Shown: one piece after another, positions 16,880-25,364 of the stretch
How positions within the stretch are numbered: the stretch's first letter is position 1
Layout of the letters: each line of letters starts with the position of its first letter
NCBI GenBank assembly: GCA_002746535.1
Contig: NVWA01000020.1
Span: 1-64,000, forward strand
DNA from: Planctomycetota bacterium
GTDB taxonomy: Bacteria; Planctomycetota; GCA-2746535
DNA length: 64,000 nt
Direction of reading: 5' to 3'
The notes under the pieces: model-generated
What the model was told of the DNA's origin: nothing
Database searches by the model: none
The model's input: the letters and a program-made list of their open reading frames with translations, nothing else
Translations under genes and position numbers: made by a program

Positions 16880-17989
16880 ATGAATAAGAACATCATCTTT
16901 ACTGAAAAAAAGACCGTTAGCGAGAAAGTCGCTGACAATTTATTGGCCTATATCAAGAAAAAAAAATATTGGGGGAAACGGCTTCCATCTCAACGCGAAT
17001 TATGTGTGATTTTAAGTGTTGGCCTCGTTTCGGTAAATAAAGCCATAAAAATTCTTCAAAACACAGGTATATGCGTTTCTTATCATAAGCGGGGTACATT
17101 TGTAGTTAAGCAACAACCAACAGGAAAATCAATCACCAAAAGAACCAAACTATTAATTATTTCCCCTTGGAACACATTGAATCCATTAGAACATGATATA
17201 AATCAAAGTAGTTCTTTTGTCCAACCATTGGTTAACGCATGTAATGAAAGAAATGTTGATGTTGTGTTTGTACGATTGGACGACAAAAATCCACAAGAGG
17301 ATGAAGCCTACATACTTCAAGAATATCCACCAAGCAGTACCGATTACATTGCATTCATTTCAATCTTCAAACGCCCTGAACAAATTAAAAGGATTTCTAA
17401 ACAATACAAACATGCCATTATGATCGACCATTATTTCAATGATATGAACATAACTGGTGTCGTTGATGATGGCTTTGGTGGAATTAAAAAACTAACAAAA
17501 CACCTAATACTCCAAGGTCATACAAGAATTGCATTCTTGGACATCTCGAATACTGACTTTAACCCATGGAAACGAACAGGCTTTGAAGAGGCGCATGCTG
17601 AACATAATCTATCTATAGAGCCATCCTTAATTTTTAATACAGTACAAAGTAAACGTGATATAAAAAACTACATCGAAAAAATAATGCACACGGAAAACCC
17701 ACCTACCGCCTTTATTGGAGTAGATGACGCTCGTGCATTGATGGCAAAAGATGCTTTAGAAGAATTAAACTTTAAAATAGGTTCTGATATAGCCGTCGCA
17801 GGGTACGGGAATAACGCTTTCACTAAAGATGAATATACCACTCTAACATCTGTTAAGTTTGACAATCAAAAATTAGGTGAATTAGCCGTCCAACAACTCT
17901 TCAATCACTCAGCAGATAATCAAGGTAAATTAATCCCCGTCGAAACAGAGTTAATAATTAGAGATTCAACTTCGAAAAAATTTAATTAA
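16880..17989 (+). CDS. GntR-LacI family transcriptional regulator of the glycan locus
   Basis: 369 residues. A GntR winged helix spans ~10-78 (RLPSQRELCVILSVGLVSVNKAIKILQ; SYHKRGTFVV). A LacI/PurR-type sensor follows: GVVDDGFGGIKKLTKHLILQGH, RIAFLDIS, PPTAFIGVDDARALMAKDAL, VAGYGN and a C-terminal KLGELAVQQLFNHS. The layout is that of AraR-type sugar-responsive repressors. It is transcribed away from the pseudopilin/propeller genes and towards the lyase and esterase, 38 bp before the lyase, so it probably controls both arms. Flanking inverted repeats at 16707 and 16850 are the likely binding sites. No clear SD is seen. The effector is unknown. Confidence 0.9.
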   Translation: MNKNIIFTEKKTVSEKVADNLLAYIKKKKYWGKRLPSQRELCVILSVGLVSVNKAIKILQNTGICVSYHKRGTFVVKQQPTGKSITKRTKLLIISPWNTLNPLEHDINQSSSFVQPLVNACNERNVDVVFVRLDDKNPQEDEAYILQEYPPSSTDYIAFISIFKRPEQIKRISKQYKHAIMIDHYFNDMNITGVVDDGFGGIKKLTKHLILQGHTRIAFLDISNTDFNPWKRTGFEEAHAEHNLSIEPSLIFNTVQSKRDIKNYIEKIMHTENPPTAFIGVDDARALMAKDALEELNFKIGSDIAVAGYGNNAFTKDEYTTLTSVKFDNQKLGELAVQQLFNHSADNQGKLIPVETELIIRDSTSKKFN

Positions 17990-18027
17990 TAATCTTAAAG
18001 AACACCTCTATCAATAATGGATCATAT

Positions 18028-20163
18028 ATGATAAAAATAATTTACACGACTATTTTTTATTTCGTCTTAACTTTGGGAGGACGCTCTCAAGAATTACATG
18101 AAGATATAAAAGTTATTAAAAAAAAATATCTTTATGATTTGATAGGCGATGGTTTAAGTGAACAGGAAAAAAATAATATTCTTGAAAAAGCATTAAAACA
18201 TAGTCAAGAGATCAAACCAGATGGTTCATGGGGGGATATCGACTACAAAAGTAAACGCATAGCCAGCTGGCCCGCCACAGGACACCTTTTCAATTTAAAA
18301 CGAATGGCACAAGGTTATCATTTAACACAAACTCACAAAACACTTATTCGTAATAAATTTTTATTAGGCCTTCGCCATTGGTTATCAAAAGACTATCAAT
18401 CCAAAAATTGGTATAACCAACGCTTAAGAATCCCCCATATATTAGGACTCGTTTCCTTATTGATGCACGATTCTTTAACAAAAGAAGAAAATTTAAAAAT
18501 TTACAATCTTATTAAAAAACGTAGTGCCTTGGGTCAACGTGCTAGAGTTGAAACAGGCGCAAACCTGCTGATGTTCACTCGTAACAATATACTCTGTGGG
18601 ATCTTAGGTAATTCACCAAAATTAATTAAACGTGCTGTTGTTAGTGCCATGAGTGTTGTCAAAACTACTAAAGAAGAAGGACTTCAGTCAGACAACACTT
18701 TCCATCAACATGGGCCCTGCCTACATATTACCAGTTATGGTAGCGGTTTTTCATACAATGTTTCAAAGATTATATGGCTTACAAACGGTACTCAATTCGA
18801 AGTACCTAAAAATAAATCAAAACTGCTGAGCGATTTTATTTTAAAAGGACAACGATGGTTTTTTCGAGGCATAAACCCTGACTACATGTGTGAAGGCAGA
18901 AGCATAATTAGAACTAAGATTGGCTTTAGCAAGAACATGAATTTAATCAAAGCCTCCAAATTTATGGCTATGGCTGATCCGTCTAAAAAAGAATTATTTA
19001 CTGATTTTGCTATGAGCCTAGAAGGAGATTCAAAAAAAGAGGGTAAATTTCAAGGCAATAAAATGTTTTGGGATTCGGCCATGATGGTCCATAGAAGAAA
19101 AGATTTTTATATATCAGTCAAAATGCTCGCTTACGATATGCTCAGTGCAGACATGACTAACTTTGAAAGCAATAAAGCTCATTACCTATCAGATGGAGCC
19201 ATGTGCATCATGAAATCAGGTGATGAATATCGAAACATTTTTCCTCTTTGGCAGTGGAGATTCATACCAGGAGCTACTGTGGAAACCGGAACCCCAAAAC
19301 TTATTTGGAAAACCGTTAGAACTTTCGGAGTTAGACATTTTGTTGGAGGTGTTACCAATTCAAAAAACGGGGTAGCAAGTATGAATTTTTCTAGAGGTAG
19401 TCAAGATGGTAAAAAATCAGGTTATGGATACCAAAGAATCAATAAAAATAAGATTTCCATCAGTGCTAAAAAATCTTGGTTCTTTTTTGATGATGAAATC
19501 ATATGTCTTGGTTCCGCCATCATAGGAAGATCTGGTAAACCTGTTACAACAACAATTAATCAATGTTATTTAAAAGGTACCCCAAAGAGTTCAAAGAAAA
19601 CGGACAAGACACAATGGGTTCACCACGATGGTATTGGCTATTTTTTTCATGGTAAGCAAAAGATCTCGATGAAAGCAGAAAAAAGATCTGGCTCTTGGTT
19701 TAACATCTCAATCTCTGGCAAAAAAGATAAAATTACCGGAGAACTCTTTCGCTTGTGGATAGATCATGGGAATTCACCTGAAAATGAGTCCTACGCCTAT
19801 TCACTTCTTCCAAATATTAAATCAGATAAAATGGCCTCCTATAAAAGTAATATCAAAATACTTCAAAATACAAAAGCCGTTCAAGCCGTAGAAAGTTTTG
19901 ATAAAAAGTTGATTGGTATTGTCTTCCATAAACCAGGCAAAATATCATTAACGAACAAAATAAATCTGACATCGAGTGAAGCTTGTATTTTATTATTGGA
20001 AATGATCGATAACAAAATCATGAAAATATTTCTTAGCCGCCCCCATAAGTTAAAAGAGGGGAAGACCATCTTACTTAAAATCAATGACCAAACGGTAACC
20101 TTCGACCTTTCTAAAAAAATTGACCGTTCGATATCAAAAACAATTGAGTACATATTAAAATAA
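18028..20163 (+). CDS. Secreted PL8-type polysaccharide lyase
   Basis: 711 residues with a signal peptide (residues ~1-20). An alpha-toroid comes first (~25-340), followed by beta-sandwich domains as in hyaluronate/chondroitin AC/xanthan lyases. Candidate catalytic residues are Asn179 (ETGANLL), His228 (DNTFHQHGP) and Tyr237 (TSYGSGFSYN). Their spacing (49 and 9) is close to that known for Streptococcus hyaluronate lyase (50 and 9). PL8 enzymes cleave uronate-containing glycans by beta-elimination in the periplasm or outside the cell. It follows the regulator by 38 bp and precedes the CE7 esterase by 96 bp, so it probably forms a degradative unit with them. The exact substrate cannot be told. 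Confidence 0.87.
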   Translation: MIKIIYTTIFYFVLTLGGRSQELHEDIKVIKKKYLYDLIGDGLSEQEKNNILEKALKHSQEIKPDGSWGDIDYKSKRIASWPATGHLFNLKRMAQGYHLTQTHKTLIRNKFLLGLRHWLSKDYQSKNWYNQRLRIPHILGLVSLLMHDSLTKEENLKIYNLIKKRSALGQRARVETGANLLMFTRNNILCGILGNSPKLIKRAVVSAMSVVKTTKEEGLQSDNTFHQHGPCLHITSYGSGFSYNVSKIIWLTNGTQFEVPKNKSKLLSDFILKGQRWFFRGINPDYMCEGRSIIRTKIGFSKNMNLIKASKFMAMADPSKKELFTDFAMSLEGDSKKEGKFQGNKMFWDSAMMVHRRKDFYISVKMLAYDMLSADMTNFESNKAHYLSDGAMCIMKSGDEYRNIFPLWQWRFIPGATVETGTPKLIWKTVRTFGVRHFVGGVTNSKNGVASMNFSRGSQDGKKSGYGYQRINKNKISISAKKSWFFFDDEIICLGSAIIGRSGKPVTTTINQCYLKGTPKSSKKTDKTQWVHHDGIGYFFHGKQKISMKAEKRSGSWFNISISGKKDKITGELFRLWIDHGNSPENESYAYSLLPNIKSDKMASYKSNIKILQNTKAVQAVESFDKKLIGIVFHKPGKISLTNKINLTSSEACILLLEMIDNKIMKIFLSRPHKLKEGKTILLKINDQTVTFDLSKKIDRSISKTIEYILK

Positions 20164-20259
20164 AATTCGCCTTATTTTAACTAAATGTTTGCGATACTGA
20201 TAAGCTAATGGAAAATCCTTCACTTCCTCAACAAACCTAACTGAAATTGAGAGACACTA

Positions 20260-21483
20260 ATGTCATCCTATTCAATCGAAATTCGTTCCAATAAAAACCC
20301 TTCTCATTATTCCTGCGGAGAAACAGCTTACTTTTTTCCACTAGTCATCAAAGATGAATTCCATTGCTTTGAAGGAAAAATTGAATGGATTCTGAGACGA
20401 GATAATGAGACCGAACTCAGTCGTGGTTTTATTTCAGCTTCAAGAAAAGGGAGTGGAGTAGAAGGCACATTAGATCAACCAGGTTTTCTTGAATGCGAAT
20501 TCATACTAAAGCCAAGTGATGGCAATGAAGCAAGTGCAAAATATGGAGTCGCATATGAAGCACATAAAATTGCACCAAGTACTGAAATGCCTCAAGATTA
20601 TCATGAATTTTGGAACTCCCAATTAGAACGCCTAGCTCAAATACCTATTAAGCATACAGAAAAAATTATAGAAGATGATGCTATTCAACTACTGGATGTA
20701 CAAATTGATTGCGTAGATAATATTCCAACTAGTGGATATTTAGCACGACCAAAAAATGCCCCAGAAAAAAGTTGTCCCGCATTACTATTTTGCCAAGGAG
20801 CAGGTGTACGATCCGCACATTTTCATGCACCGTTCGAAAATGCTCTCTCAGGGATAATAAGCATGAACATTAATGCACATGGCTTACCAAATGGCCGAGA
20901 CAACTCCTATTATGAATCTTTATCAACAGGAGAATTAGCCGATTACCGTATTCGTGGGTTTGATGGCCCTCCTGAAAATGCTTACTTTACAAATATGTTT
21001 TTAAGGGTTCGCCGTGCCTTAGATTTTTTATGCAACGATCCTTTATGGGATGGAAAAAACTTATGGTTGAATGGAACAAGCCAAGGTGCCATGCAAACGT
21101 TCGCAGGAGCCTATCTAGACAAGAGAGTAACAGCACTCGCGGCAGGTGTTCCGGCAGGTTCTGATTTAACGGGTAATGTTATAGGACGAGTAACAGGTTG
21201 GCCCAGACCGGACTCCATTTTTCAAGATAATCCAGAAAAACGCGATCAAGTTTTGGATACAGTACGCTATTTTGATAATGTGAATTTCGCTAAAAATATC
21301 AATATCCCTGGGATTTTCAGCGTTGGCTTTGTTGATGGCACATGCAAACCTAGTTCTGTCTATGCTGTATATAATGCCTATGCTGGCAAAAAAGAAATAA
21401 TAGATAAAAATCGTATGGCACATGAAGGTCCTCGTGATATCGAAGAAGCCTTCATTGCATATTTATTAAATCATAAAAAATAG
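20260..21483 (+). CDS. CE7 family acetyl esterase (acetyl xylan / cephalosporin-C deacetylase type)
   Basis: 407 residues, alpha/beta hydrolase. The N-terminal ~105 residues form a beta-rich extra domain. MPQDYHEFWNSQLERL is the usual CE7 entry. The nucleophile is Ser275 in NGTSQGAMQT (G-x-S-Q-G), the acid Asp359 in VGFVDGTCKP and the base His388 in MAHEGP. These enzymes remove acetyl groups from sugars or short oligosaccharides. No signal peptide is visible, so it should act in the cytoplasm on imported, deacetylation-ready fragments. SD GAGAG precedes the ATG. It follows the lyase on the same strand and is convergent with the MORN gene. Confidence 0.9.
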   Translation: MSSYSIEIRSNKNPSHYSCGETAYFFPLVIKDEFHCFEGKIEWILRRDNETELSRGFISASRKGSGVEGTLDQPGFLECEFILKPSDGNEASAKYGVAYEAHKIAPSTEMPQDYHEFWNSQLERLAQIPIKHTEKIIEDDAIQLLDVQIDCVDNIPTSGYLARPKNAPEKSCPALLFCQGAGVRSAHFHAPFENALSGIISMNINAHGLPNGRDNSYYESLSTGELADYRIRGFDGPPENAYFTNMFLRVRRALDFLCNDPLWDGKNLWLNGTSQGAMQTFAGAYLDKRVTALAAGVPAGSDLTGNVIGRVTGWPRPDSIFQDNPEKRDQVLDTVRYFDNVNFAKNINIPGIFSVGFVDGTCKPSSVYAVYNAYAGKKEIIDKNRMAHEGPRDIEEAFIAYLLNHKK

Positions 21484-21609
21484 ATTTAAAAATCAGCTTT
21501 ATTTCTAAGAATGTTTGATAGGCATGAATGATTTAAGAAAATTACTATTTAAGAAAATTACAAGAATACACGAGATTCATCAAAGTGTCTCTTGCAATTA
21601 GATAGAAAA

Positions 21610-22227
21610 TTATTTAATTTCCATATCCTTTAATATGAAATTATCCCCTGAACCTTTTTTCACCGCTTCATCACTTTTTTCTTTTGGTTTGATTTTTTTT
21701 TCGGACCCATCTTTATTCCAGTGTTCTTCTGATTCAATAGTGCCACTCTTGTATGTTTTTATAAATTCTTGCTTCTCATTTTCATACCATTGCATACTTT
21801 TCCCATGAGCTTTGCCTTCAACAAAATATATCTCTTGATGTTTTTTACCATTTTTAAACCAACGTATGAATTTCCCATGCACCTTACCATTCACTACATC
21901 AGCTTCACCCTTCTTCTTGCCATCTTCATACCATTGAACTTCTTTTCCTTCTCTTTTACCTTTGACAAAACTTACCTGCCCTTTCTTTTTTCCACTTGGG
22001 TACCAGTAGGTAGTTGGCCCAGAGAATAAACCATTGATAAGCTGATACTTCCCAATTTTCTTTTTTGTTTTTTTATCATACCTAAAAGCTGTTCCAGTAA
22101 ATTTTTCTTTGGTGCCTTTTTTATAAATAAATTCTTCTTTCTCTTCCAAATCAACATCAAGATTAATGACTTTAGAACCACATGCAATAATGAGTGTGCT
22201 AAAAATAATAATAAAAAGATATTTCAT
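21610..22227 (-). CDS. MORN-variant repeat lipoprotein
   Basis: 205 residues. The lipobox LIIAC (12-16) predicts a lipid-anchored protein. From ~45 to ~170 there are about five 23-residue MORN-type variant repeats: YWYPSGKKKGQVSFVKGKRE, GKEVQWYEDGKKKGEADVV, GKFIRWFKNGKKHQEIYFV, GKSMQWYENEKQE and HWNKDGSEKK. The Lys-rich tail is probably disordered. Such proteins are common in Bacteroidetes and PVC bacteria with no firm function. It is convergent with the CE7 gene and has AAGGAA as a weak SD. Confidence 0.8.
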   Translation of the reverse strand: MKYLFIIIFSTLIIACGSKVINLDVDLEEKEEFIYKKGTKEKFTGTAFRYDKKTKKKIGKYQLINGLFSGPTTYWYPSGKKKGQVSFVKGKREGKEVQWYEDGKKKGEADVVNGKVHGKFIRWFKNGKKHQEIYFVEGKAHGKSMQWYENEKQEFIKTYKSGTIESEEHWNKDGSEKKIKPKEKSDEAVKKGSGDNFILKDMEIK

Positions 22228-22736
22228 ATATATTCCTTAATTTAATTAACCTAAAATTGATCCAGAACAGAATCGACATTATACTTAAAAATCAACTTAA
22301 TCTATGATAATATTAGGTGAATTGTTTTTAAAATAAACACACACCCGTAGAGACCAATTAATTTTAAGAGGTCATGGGTCGTGACCTATACACTCAATTA
22401 ACAATAATCTCAAAAGCACAAAAGAAATTTATCAAGTTTAAGCCAATACACCGGATCACTAAAAGCAAACGAAAGCATTACACCAAGATTTGCTAGTGAG
22501 CTAGGGTCTTTATTGTGGCATCAGGGGATAGATTTGAGCTCTCTCCTTTATCGTGATAGTTCATCACGGCGCTTCCCCAAATACAAATTCTTTAGCTATT
22601 TTTAATTGACGCACCTGTTATAGGCTTGTCCTTTTATGATGGGTTAATGATGAGGACGCCTATACTCGCAGTAAACGGGCTAGTTCTATTTCTTTTATTA
22701 ATGATGAGAGCTAAAGCAGATGACCTACTTAGGAAG
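22228..22736. other. Gene-free stretch with one hairpin repeat
   Basis: Between the MORN lipoprotein promoter side and the small ORF at 22737. It contains ACACCCGTAGAGAC (~22340-22353) followed by the hairpin AGGTCA...TGACCT (22369-22387). Local base use around 22480-22700 is richer in GC than the surroundings, but no frame of more than ~45 codons with a start was found. Confidence 0.5.
22369..22387. repeat. Short palindrome, degenerate copy of an ACACCC-TTAGA hairpin element
   Basis: AGGTCA-TGGGTCG-TGACCT. It is preceded by ACACCCGTAGAGAC, which matches ACACCCTTAGATAC before the hairpin at 23253. The same order (ACACCC, TAGA, palindrome) suggests a dispersed element. Confidence 0.45.
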
Positions 22737-23051
22737 TTAGGAATGAAAATTTTCTACGTGATTAATTAGCCAACTTTGTATTTCTGAAACAATATGAACT
22801 CTTTTTTCATGTGATTCGCCAACTTCTCTTTTGAATTTAATTAGTCTATTAGACATCACATCATGATCCATCTTGTGATTCATACAATCGGCTGTCATCT
22901 CATTTAACAGTAATAGATTCTCACCCATAAACTGCTTTAAAAACAAATCATCCAATAATTCAAATTTTGATTTGAAAGCTTTGTCTTCATAATTTAAATT
23001 ATTTTCTGATAATTCATGCAGGATTAAATCAATTTCATTAATAAACTTCAT
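22737..23051 (-). CDS. Small hypothetical protein
   Basis: 104 residues, acidic/basic mixed, predicted mostly helical (INEIDLILHELSENNLNYED; GENLLLLNEMTADCMNHK; HIVSEIQSWLINHVENF). I recognise no family. There is no signal peptide. AGGGA lies only one base before the ATG, which is too close for a good SD, but no other start is available. Codon use looks coding and the frame is uninterrupted. It is isolated between two gene-free stretches that carry related hairpin repeats, so it might belong to a small mobile or recently acquired segment. Confidence 0.5.
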   Translation of the reverse strand: MKFINEIDLILHELSENNLNYEDKAFKSKFELLDDLFLKQFMGENLLLLNEMTADCMNHKMDHDVMSNRLIKFKREVGESHEKRVHIVSEIQSWLINHVENFHS

Positions 23052-23585
23052 TCCCTACTTTCAAAAATTTTCTTTAATAATAATTTATTATTTAATTAAC
23101 ACCATAGGCACTAGTACCCAAAGATAGAATATATTTCACATAATACATTAATAGGTATTATGCTTGGTTGCGTGTCAAAAAAACTTGACATAAACAATTG
23201 AAATAATTAAAAAGCAATCTCATTTTTAAAAAACAAAAACACACCCTTAGATACGCACGGACGTGCGTGTACCCCATGGCAATTCATATAAAACAAAAAC
23301 CTTCAAATAAAACCGAGAAACTCGTTAAGGTAATTTAATAACGAAATAGATACGAGCATTGATACACGGACGACCTCAGAATTTTTGTATATAAAAACAT
23401 GGCCTATTAGGAAAATTGTTACATCAACATTCTTATGAATCATCTAAAAATGAAAAGAATTCATCCTTTTGAAGTTCATTTTCAAGCATTGTTTATTTAA
23501 TAAATAATATGCCTACTACCAGACAATCGTTATAATGCTGATCAAATTAATTGAAGAACCAACATCCATTATTGAAAGAGTACAA
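23052..23585. other. Gene-free stretch with hairpin repeat and a perfect -35-like box
   Basis: Contains TTGACA at 23185-23190 followed after 16-17 bp by a weak AT-rich -10, and the ACACCCTTAGAT + palindrome element at 23241-23268. No ORF with coding character was found. Confidence 0.45.
23253..23268. repeat. Perfect 7-bp-arm palindrome of the ACACCC-TTAGA element
   Basis: ACGCACG-GA-CGTGCGT, preceded by ACACCCTTAGAT (23241-23252). It pairs with the degenerate copy near 22340-22387. Confidence 0.55.
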
Positions 23586-24854
23586 ATGAGACCAGATAAA
23601 AGCAAGATCAGCTGTCCTGAATGTGGCGAGGAAATAGATGTAAATAATATCCTCTACCATCAATTGGATGAACAGCTCAAAAAGCAATACAAAGTAGATC
23701 TCGCAAAAGAGAAAGGTAAGTTTGATGTTGAGTCATCCAAGTTATTGGATGATCGAAAAAAGTTAGATGCTGAAAAGGTTCAAAATGCTGAGCAAATCGA
23801 GAAACAAGTAAAAGATGGTATCAAGAAAAAAGAAGTTGATCTCAAGAAGAAAATCAAAGCTGAAGCTGCTGAAGAACAAGCAGAAGCTATGACTTCTTTA
23901 AAAGAAGAGTTAGACGAAAAATCTAAAAAATTAAAGAAACTCAATAAAACTTCTGCAGAACTTGAAAAAGTTAAACGAGAGAAGGATGAATTATCAGCAT
24001 CTATCAAAGCAGAAGCAGAAAAAGAATTAAGCAAAAAACTAATAGAAGAAAAAGCTAAGATTCAAAAAGAAGAAAGCGATAAAAATGAATTCAAATTCAA
24101 AGAACTGAAAAAACAGTTAGAAGATCAAAAAAAGTTAACTGAGGAAATGAAAAGAAAACAAGATCAAGGGTCAATGCAAACCCAAGGCGAAGTTCAGGAG
24201 CTTGCAATTGAAGAATGGCTTTCTGAGAAGTTTCCTTTAGATGTTATTCAAGAAATAAAGAAAGGTGAACGTGGTGCTGATTGCCTTCAAATCATCCATT
24301 CACGTTCACATCAAAATTGTGGTACAATCTATTACGAAAGCAAGCGAACAAAAGCATTTCAAAACAGTTGGATTGAAAAGTTCAAGTCGGATATTCGTGA
24401 TAAGAATGCTAATATAGGCGTACTAGTAACAGATGTTATGCCTTCTGATATGGAACGATTTGGATTAAAAGATGGTATATGGATTTGCACTTTCGAAGAA
24501 TTCAAAGGTTTGTGTAATGTTTTGAGAGAGTCTATTATTCAAATGAGCACAGCTATTATTACCCAAGAAAACAAAGGTGATAAAATGGGAATGCTTTATG
24601 ATTTCCTAACGAGTAATGAATTTAAATTGCAAATTGAATCAATAGTAGAAGGTTTTACTCAAATGAAAACAGACCTGGAATCAGAACAGCGTTCGATGAG
24701 ATCCATTTGGAAGAAACGTGAAAAGCAAATTGAAAAGGTTTTATTAAGCACAACAGATATGTACGGCTCCATAAAAGGAATTGCTGGCAACGCATTGCAA
24801 ACAATTTCACTATTGGAATTACCTTCTGGCCAGGAAATCAATTCAGATGAGTAA
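23586..24854 (+). CDS. DUF2130 family coiled-coil protein with nuclease-like C-terminal domain
   Basis: 422 residues from the ATG at 23586, which GAAAGAG precedes; an upstream ATG at 23535 has no SD. Layout: a CPECGEEID zinc-ribbon-like start, a long coiled coil (~40-215, rich in E/K), then the DUF2130 domain from ~225: VQELAIEEWLSEKFPLDVI, ERGADCLQII, TIYYESKRTKAFQNSW and IGVLVTDVMPSDMERF. The D...E-x-K pattern (GADCL; YYESKRTK) fits a PD-(D/E)XK nuclease-like fold, which is an inference. Function is unknown in the family. It stands alone, ahead of a 28-codon overlapping ORF and the tRNA-Ser gene. Confidence 0.85.
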   Translation: MRPDKSKISCPECGEEIDVNNILYHQLDEQLKKQYKVDLAKEKGKFDVESSKLLDDRKKLDAEKVQNAEQIEKQVKDGIKKKEVDLKKKIKAEAAEEQAEAMTSLKEELDEKSKKLKKLNKTSAELEKVKREKDELSASIKAEAEKELSKKLIEEKAKIQKEESDKNEFKFKELKKQLEDQKKLTEEMKRKQDQGSMQTQGEVQELAIEEWLSEKFPLDVIQEIKKGERGADCLQIIHSRSHQNCGTIYYESKRTKAFQNSWIEKFKSDIRDKNANIGVLVTDVMPSDMERFGLKDGIWICTFEEFKGLCNVLRESIIQMSTAIITQENKGDKMGMLYDFLTSNEFKLQIESIVEGFTQMKTDLESEQRSMRSIWKKREKQIEKVLLSTTDMYGSIKGIAGNALQTISLLELPSGQEINSDE

Positions 24855-24933
24855 AAAGAGCTGGAAGTATGTGGAAGAGGACTACGCAAATGAGCTATAC
24901 AGAAATATGAGTATTCTGTTTGCATCATTATAA
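24847..24933 (+). CDS. Possible 28-codon ORF overlapping the DUF2130 stop
   Basis: ATGAGTAA overlaps the DUF2130 stop, and the frame reads MSKKSWKYVEEDYANELY...SILFASL before a stop. The overlap is of the type seen in coupled genes, so this may be a small peptide or the truncated start of a lost downstream gene. There is no family evidence. Confidence 0.25.
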   Translation: MSKKSWKYVEEDYANELYRNMSILFASL

Positions 24934-25139
24934 AACACCAAACTATCTCGATCATCAATTAAAGAAGATGATGATAAAAAGGCACCTTGAGAAGTAAGGT
25001 CACACCCCTCTCACCTTGTTATCTTATTAATAGAGTGAGAACAATATGGGACAAAACAGGAACACTTTGAAGTTCAGAATATCAAATCATTCGTAAGTCA
25101 CTACTAAAGAGTTACTTACATTTACATAATTTAAAGGAG

Positions 25140-25224
25140 CGGAGAGATAGGGATTCGAACCCTAGGTACCCGAAGGTACGCATCCTTAGCAAGGATGTGC
25201 TTTCGACCGCTCAGCCATCTCTCC
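25140..25224 (-). tRNA. tRNA-Ser (anticodon GCU)
   Basis: On the minus strand: 7-bp acceptor GGAGAGA/TCTCTCC, D-arm TGGCTGAGCGGTCGAAAGCA, anticodon stem-loop CATCCTTGCTAAGGATG (anticodon GCT in DNA), a long variable arm TACCTTCGGGTA and T-arm AGGGTTCGAATCCCT. G73 is as expected for serine. CCA is not encoded. It reads AGC/AGU codons. Confidence 0.95.
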
Positions 25225-25364
25225 AAAGAATAGTTGTTTAATACAACCAGCAAGATAAAATAACTATTAGTAAAATTCCATCTTGGGGCGCAGGATTATA
25301 GCAACTAAAAATTGTCTGTCAAAAAGGAATAAGGTCATTTTTTCAATTTCTGAAGAGAGCATTA

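Noticed and set aside
21531-21600. Direct repeat ATTTAAGAAAATTAC (two copies) and an imperfect hairpin as a bidirectional terminator
   Set aside because: Arms contain mismatches and no clear T-run follows on either strand; AT-rich sequence makes the direct repeat unsurprising.
22450-22620. A fragmentary ORF reading ...FASELGSLLWHQGIDLSSLLYRDSSSRRF
   Set aside because: It has no start codon or SD, stops on both sides within ~45 codons and matches no family I recognise.
25093-25119. GTAAGT...ACTTAC hairpin as a tRNA-Ser terminator
   Set aside because: There is no T-run on the minus strand after the hairpin.
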